64,000 nt of DNA from Haematococcus lacustris (taxonomy: Eukaryota; Chlorophyta; Chlorophyceae; Chlamydomonadales; Haematococcaceae), in assembly GCA_030144725.1 (NCBI GenBank), contig JASKMD010000015.1, positions 70,481 through 134,480 on the forward strand. The letters run 5' to 3'. Positions 44,853-64,000 of this stretch are shown piece by piece. The number at the start of each line of letters is the position of its first letter. Positions within the stretch are counted from its first letter, which is position 1. The position numbers and the translations under genes are program-made. Below the pieces are notes generated by a model that was given only the letters and a program-made list of their open reading frames with translations, did no database searches and was not told the DNA's origin.

Positions 44853-45541
44853 GGCCCTAGAGTAGGGCGGTTCCCCCCCTTGCTAATATTAGTAATAGCA
44901 ATAATAGCAAGCCAAAACATAATAGCAAATATTAGCAGCCGATTCTTGTCGCGCCTTCGTCCGCTTCCTAGCGCGACGGCTGCGCATGGAGGCGCTGCGA
45001 CCCTACGCACCTGGTACGCCGTCGGAGGCCGCCTCCTGGACTCATGGGGCCCCATGCAAGTCTTTCAGTATTCTCTCAATACTGCATCGTTTTCGATAGC
45101 GTTCATCGTATTGGTAGCTGTGAATAACTGCGTGTCATCTGAACATCAGCGCAAGCCAATGCAGTCTTTGCTCGCGGGCTGCCCCATGTGACCGCGAATA
45201 AAGCACAGTCACGACCCCTTCACACTTGGACGGGGTAACAAATGGAATGACACAATGGGAAGGATGCGCCGTTACATTGGGCAGCTGGGAGTGGCTTAGT
45301 GCCGTAGTGACCGGTCACCCCTTTTGCGTTGTTTTCATAGTGTAAAGATAGCGATAACTCTGCATCTGGCAAGGATAGAACAATGTACCTCTCGATCCCC
45401 GACCGCCCGGCCGCCGCTTGAGCTAATATTAGCAATACTGCCGCTATTATGAGCTAATATTAGCAATTTGGCTCGGAGCTAATACGCTTGGCTATGCCCT
45501 ACCCTAGAGTATCTACTCCATGACTTGGTTGTTGCCAGCAT
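44853..45541. other. AT-rich intergenic region with AGCTAATATTAGCAAT repeats
   Basis: GCTAATATTAG-type near-palindromes occur around 44880, 45421 and 45450. No gene recognised. Confidence 0.45.
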
Positions 45542-46073
45542 GTGCCGACAATGGTTTCAAGGTGCGCTCACTTCCAGCTTCAAGCGATGCAGTTCCCCAC
45601 ACGCCTGCCAATGACGTCAAGAACACGGCCGTGCATCGCAACCACAACAGTGCGACCGCATTTCCCTCAGCCGCGCCTCAGTTATTTTGCTGTCAAGGCC
45701 CATCGCAACGAGGAACCAGACCCCAGCGTCACCGTCGAGTCACTAGCCATTAATGTTCTGGTTGCCATCGTTAGCGTGGGCCTTTCCGTCTTGGCCAGGC
45801 CTTACTTTGACCTACCACAGGATGTGGCAAGCGTTAAGCGTACAATTGAGCTGGCAGAGCTGAGTCTGTCAAACCAGATCAAAGCCCTTGATGTCAAGAT
45901 TGACAACAAGTTTGACACCCTACATGCTGATGCCAGGTATGCAAGGCTGCACAAGGAGTTGTCAGACATTGAGAGGCGAGTGAGTTCACCCGCCAACACG
46001 TCACAAATGCATGCATGCACCCTGCACAACAATGCCCTGAGCCTGTGTTTTGCATTGCGCATTGCAGAAGTAA
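45542..46073 (+). CDS. Unknown small protein with transit-like N-terminus, one membrane helix and coiled coil
   Basis: Exon 1 (45542-45979) encodes 146 residues and ends at a GTGAGT donor; the acceptor at 46067 gives AAG TAA, so the protein would end after one more codon. The N-terminus is Arg/Ser/Thr-rich without acids (plastid or mitochondrial targeting is possible). Then follow VTVESLAINVLVAIVSVGLS (membrane helix) and a heptad-rich tail (ELSLSNQIKALDVKIDNKFD; RLHKELSDIERR). A diverged second copy lies at 46180-46475. No known family recognised. The start codon is the first in frame; a later one is possible. Confidence 0.5.
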
Positions 46074-46179
46074 CCATATTACATGCTGGCCTTGGTGACG
46101 ATCAGCCTCTGGGCGATGGGGGTGTGGGTGCATCCACAGACAGTGCACCATGCAAGCACAATGGGGCATACGGCAAGGG

Positions 46180-46475
46180 GGGTAAGGCGAAACCCGAAAC
46201 CCAGCGTCGTCGTCGAGTCATTAACCAGGGGTGTCTTAGCTGTCATCATTGGCGTGGGCCTTTCCTTCATTGCAAAGCCTCCTTTTGACCTGGCAGTGGC
46301 AGAGCAGACCTGGCAGTGGCAGAGCTAAACTTGTCACACCAGATCAGGGCCCTTGATGCCAAGATTGACACCCTGCGCACTAAGTTCAACACCCTAGATG
46401 CCAGGCTGGCAAGGCTGCACAAGGACTTGTCAGATATGAAGGAGCGGGTGAGCGCACAAAGGTTTCTGCACGGTC
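46180..46475 (+). pseudogene. Decayed tandem copy of the 45542 gene
   Basis: Reads NPKPSVVVESLTRGVLAVII, GVGLSFIAKPPFDLAV, then a frame break inside a duplicated GGCAGTGGCAGAGC, then AELNLSHQIRALDAKID and LARLHKDLSDMKERVS before a GTGAGC donor. Same order as the upstream gene but with no N-terminal region and a frameshift. Confidence 0.6.
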
Positions 46476-47500
46476 ATTACCTGGCGGGCCCAATTGGCTT
46501 TGCAGTTGGTATGTGACCGCATGGACTCTAGCCTTAGCCATCAACACATATGTCCATGAGTTATTAATTACTAGCTGGCAGGGCTCAATGACTGGAGGAA
46601 GGACTGTTGTATGGGGTTGCTTGGGTGGTTGCGTGATGTTGTCCCTTCAACTGTTGCAAAGTTTTAGGGTAGTCGGGCCTATGATGGTTGTAGTTGCCTT
46701 ACACCGCTAAGCTGCTTTGGGGCATGGTCTAGATAGTTGTTCGCATCATGGCTGCATCAACATATCATAGTACACACAATCTGACATGTCCTACACACTC
46801 TTCCCGTGCAACTTGTGCCGGCATATGCCCCCCAGCAGCCGCCTGCCAAAGAGCAGGGCCAGAGCTGATGGGGCAAAGGCCCGGTGCAGTCCATGCCATC
46901 AGGTGTTCCGCCCCAGGCTGCATCACATGCTAGGACACGGGAGGGGGAGGGAGAGGGGTGGGGGACGGTGGATCACAGCTCAGCAGCTGTGGATGCTGGC
47001 ATGCAGGCCGCCATGCACCTAGAAAGGGTGCAGGCTGAGGAGGGCGGCAGGGGCAGTGTAACAGTTCACAGGCCTAGCTAGGATGCATGGATCAGGCTGC
47101 ATATTTTCATTGTAGGATCTCCATGCAGGATCTTGTGAGATTTGATTTTGCATCGTCTTGAGAGGAGTCCAGATGGTTTTTAACACTGGTTTACGGAGTT
47201 AACAACAGACCCACATTGTAAGCACAGTCATCTAACGCTGTCTCTACAGAACATCGAGTTGCAGCCTCCCGGCCGCCATCGCATCTGATCTTCCCTGGAC
47301 GAGTGTCGTTCACCGCGTCGCGTCTTTAAAGAGTACGCTACCAATAATAGTAGCCTAGCAATGCGTCAAATCAGCTACTGTTGTGCTGTCGCTGTAGTGC
47401 CGCCAGCCGTGCAAGCCGCTATTTAGCCATGCACCCAGCGACCCAGTAGCACTGTTACATTTGGTTTCCGACTGTTCGATCATCGTGACCTGTTTGCGCA
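46476..47500. other. Region without a recognised gene
   Basis: Mixed-GC sequence with a short GGGAGGGGGAGGGAG tract near 46940. ORFs are short and carry no recognisable domain. Confidence 0.35.
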
Positions 47501-47950
47501 GTGGCCCACAAGCGATCCAGAGACTGGACGGTCGACGACATCCTCAAGAGCGAGGACCCGGACGACCCAGCGGCCACCGCTGAGCCTGCTCCCAGAGCAG
47601 AGAAGCCTGCTCCTCGAGCAGAGAGGCGTCTCACGCCTATTCCCATCCCGCACTTCGCGGAGGCACCGCCGCAGGCAACTGCGAGACCTCCGCCCCGCAA
47701 GGAGCGAGACTTCATACCACCACGCCAAGAGCGAGGTACATCAAGTACGGCAGCCCAACCTCCAGCTTTACCACAGCCCTGCCACCACCCTAAACGTCAG
47801 TTCGAGCAAGACTGCCCGCGCTGCAAGCACTACAAGCAGACCGCTGACCAACTACACGCCGTCAACCGAGCTCTAGAGAAGGAGAAGGACAACCTATACG
47901 CTCTGCTCAAGCAACACACGACGCCTCAGAATCCAGGTGCTGCGGCATAG
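47501..47950 (+). pseudogene. Retroelement ORF fragment with CPRC motif, left arm
   Basis: 149 residues without a clear ATG at this point (opens at GTG). Pro/Arg-rich start, then CHHPKRQFEQDCPRCKHY and a coiled coil (LHAVNRALEKEKDNLYALL). An inverted, diverged copy lies at 48809-49170. It precedes a gag-like ORF in both arms, so it is part of the same element. Confidence 0.5.
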
Positions 47951-48043
47951 CCTATTGTCATCAACACACAGCCGCAGCCACACCCCAACACGGCATTTGT
48001 GGTAGCACGCAGAGCCTGTAAAGCAGCCAGAATCCAGCCATAG

Positions 48044-48256
48044 ATGGATACCCAACCTCAGGCTTATGACCAAGCAGCAACACCAGACATGTTAACGGTC
48101 ATGGCTGCCTTGAATGCGTTGCGGGCTGAGGTGCAAGTAGTGTCACAAAACAGTAGCACCGTGATGCAGGCATTACACTATCTTACCACTCCTGCCCCTG
48201 TCCCACCACCATCCTCCACCCCACCCCCACCCCCAGCTGTACACACTGCCTCATGA
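48044..48256 (+). pseudogene. Gag-like ORF fragment, left arm
   Basis: Starts MDTQPQAYDQAATPDMLTVM and stops after 70 residues, at a point where the right-arm copy continues into gag-type sequence. Truncated. Confidence 0.55.
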
Positions 48257-48321
48257 GTGCAAGGCATAAGTGGGAGGCATCATGCAGTTGGTCCCTAGCT
48301 TTAGCTACCTCAGACTTAGTC

Positions 48322-48714
48322 CTAAAACTGAACGGTACCACGCCTTAGCCAGGCCCAGGGGAGGAATCTTACACTGGTGTTCTGATCATCAGACAAACTG
48401 TGATACAAAGAAAAGATGTCCTCCACCTGGAAAAGGAAGCTGATCACATCACCCTTGCCATCAAACTCCCTCACTTCACTCAACTTGATCAGGCCTTGCA
48501 CTGATGTGGCAGTGTGTACAGCTGGGGGTGGGGGTGGGGTGGAGGATGGTGGTGGGACAGGGGCAGGAGTGGTAAGATAGTGTAATGCCTGCATCACGAT
48601 GCTATTGTTTTGTGACACTACTTGCACCTCAGCCCGCAACACATTCAAGGCAGCCATGACCATTAACATGTCTGGTGTTGCTGCTTGGTCATAAGCCTGA
48701 GGTTGGGTATCCAT
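48322..48714 (-). pseudogene. Gag-like ORF fragment, right arm
   Basis: Starts MDTQPQAYDQAATPDMLMVM and goes further than the left copy: EVREFDGKGDVISFLFQVED and IFSLYHSLSDDQNTS resemble the start of LTR-retrotransposon gag domains. It breaks off in unrelated sequence. No protease, RT or LTR is nearby. Confidence 0.6.
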
Positions 48715-48808
48715 CTATGGCTGGATTCTGGCTGCTTTACAGGCTCTGCGTGCTACCCACAAATGCCGTGTTGGGGTGTGGCTGCGGCTGTGTGTTGATG
48801 ACAATAGG

Positions 48809-49170
48809 CTATGCCGCAACACCTGGATTCTGAGGCGTCGTGTGTTGCTTGAGCAGAGCGTATAGGTTGTCCTTCTCCTTCTCTAGAGCTCGGTTGACGG
48901 CGTGTAGTTGGTCAGCGGTCTGCTTGTAGTGCTTGCAGCGCGGGCAGTCTTGCTCGAACTGACGTTTAGGGTGGTGGCAGGGCTGTGGTAAAGCTGGAGG
49001 TTGGGCTGCCGTACTTGATGTGCCTCGCTCTTGGCGTGGTGGTATGAAGTCTCGCTCCTTGCAGGGCGGAGGTCTCGCAGTTGCCTGCGGTGGTGCCTCC
49101 GTGAAGTGCGGGATGGGAATAGGCGTGAAACGCCTCTCTGCTGGGGCAGGGGCAGGGGCAGACGATGGCA
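48809..49170 (-). pseudogene. Retroelement ORF fragment with CPRC motif, right arm
   Basis: Inverted copy of 47590-47950 with a few substitutions (for example PHFTEAPPQ for PHFAEAPPQ). Upstream sequence differs, so the N-terminus is missing. Confidence 0.5.
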
Positions 49171-49911
49171 CAGGCACTGGCGACTGTATTAACCAGGTAG
49201 CGCTGCCAGACCAATTGTGAGACGGGACACAGCAGCGCATTGGTTCTCACATGCTTGCGCCACTACTCGCGTCCCGAGGAAAGACTGGCTGACTCATCCT
49301 CATCCTCACTCTTATCCAGACACGGAGATCCCCTACAAGCTGCAACCGCCACCGAGGGGCTCTGGACCCTGGATGCAGCCGCCGCCGAGCAGGCAGGCTG
49401 CTCTGGCTCCACACAACCATCATACTATTGTGTGTAGTGAGTGCAATGAAGGTACAACCGTCCTGCTACTTGGGGGCGCTTCCCTGTCAGTTTGTGGCGC
49501 CCAAGTACGAGCGCATCATGCCGATGCTGTGCCCTAGCCTCATGCTTGGTTTCTTCATGGCAAGTGCAAGAAAGATGATAGCATCGCAGCAGGTTCCTTC
49601 ATCCTCAACCGCCCAAAGTCTGGCAGCTGATGCCGTGATGGCCTGACCTGCCATGCCTCAGCCGTACAAGGCTGACAGGTGCGACAGAGTCCACCAAGGG
49701 TGTCACTAGGCCGCCTTGCCTGCCATCACTTGCCCTGTAACTCGACACGCATTGATTGTGCAGGACCTGACGCATGCATGCGCCATCATCATGTGCAGGC
49801 CCCTGTGGCCCCCCCGCTGCATGGCGGCTGGAGCGCGACTGGTTAAACTAACTTCCTGGCAGGGCTGACCAGCCTGCAACACCACGGCCCTCACCAGAGG
49901 CGCAAGGCAGT
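49171..49911. other. Region without a recognised gene
   Basis: Only short ORFs without domains or a coherent exon series. Confidence 0.35.
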
Positions 49912-50025
49912 GAAGCATGTCATGAGGAGCATCTCCTCGAAAGCCTCTAGGGAAGCATGTCATGAGGAGCATCTCCTCAAAAGCCTCTAGGGAAGCATGT
50001 CATGAGGAGCATCTCCTCAAAAGCA
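49912..50025. repeat. 40-bp direct repeat, about three copies
   Basis: GAAGCATGTCATGAGGAGCA starts at 49912, 49952 and 49992. Each unit contains the inverted pair AGGAG-CAT-CTCCT. Confidence 0.92.
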
Positions 50026-50127
50026 CTGCTCCGGCCCCCCTGAGCAGCCAGTGCTACTCCGCCCAAGAAGACCCGGGTTTAGAACGGCTGGGTGAGTTCA
50101 CGACAGAGTCCTGACTGGTGAGGAGCG

Positions 50128-64000
<13,873 letters not shown>

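Larger units (their letters stand above)
47617..49145. repeat. Large inverted repeat, arms about 650 bp
   Basis: Left arm 47617-48265 and right arm 48493-49145 are inverted copies of the same retroelement segment, separated by about 227 bases. The two copies face each other, so read-through transcription gives a long hairpin RNA. Confidence 0.88.

Overview
The window looks like nuclear DNA of a GC-rich chlorophyte alga of the Chlamydomonadales, most like Haematococcus. The evidence is small exons split by short GT-AG introns, abundant CAG/CTG, GGGGT and AGGC simple repeats, nuclear genes for plastid proteins (PSI subunit PsaG, a lumenal cyclophilin), and a dense mix of eukaryotic transposons. 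No rRNA, tRNA, bacterial operon or CRISPR array was recognised. A 500-base run of N (18763-19262) marks an assembly gap. LAYOUT. 1-1952: first two exons (minus strand) of an ILR1-like amidohydrolase; intron 1 carries a broken Fanzor/TnpB-like element in antisense. 2767-3832: psaG (minus). 4489-5510: a second broken Fanzor-like copy. 6181-9429: an 8-exon lumen-targeted cyclophilin (plus). 9861-14198: an 8-exon low-complexity protein of unknown function (plus). 14567-17290: an unknown coiled-coil/zinc-motif protein (minus) with a 22-residue repeat. 18569-30862: a very long LINE (minus) with a 135-bp tandem array in ORF1, an APE-RT ORF2, and 69-bp monomers in its 5' leader. 30868-34064: a PIF/Harbinger DNA transposon with TIRs, a decayed transposase and a convergent Myb/SANT-like gene. 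34778-37844: a complete 8-exon TM9SF/EMP70 gene (minus). 38467-44737: a full-length, recently inserted Ty3/Gypsy chromovirus (minus) with a 5-bp target duplication, a -1 frameshift site and an unusual chromodomain plus PHD finger tail. 45542-46475: a small membrane/coiled-coil gene and a decayed tandem copy. 47501-49240: two gag-type retroelement fragments in a large inverted repeat. 50128-64000: one very long multi-exon gene (minus) with leucine-rich repeats at its visible N-terminal end and unknown alpha-helical modules after them; many of its introns are dominated by simple repeats. HOW IT FITS TOGETHER. Host genes (auxin-conjugate hydrolase, PSI subunit, lumenal foldase, endomembrane nonaspanin, LRR protein) are ordinary housekeeping genes with no shared pathway. 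About 40 percent of the window is mobile DNA from four classes (LINE, Gypsy, Harbinger, Fanzor-like). The most unusual items are the paired Fanzor-like copies with a conserved hairpin-bearing 3' flank, the Gypsy Pol ending in chromodomain plus PHD finger with a textbook -1 slippery site, and the homogenised 135-bp coding satellite of the LINE. For three genes (cyclophilin, unknown 922-residue protein, TM9SF) the deduced exons join in frame from start to stop, which strongly supports those models.
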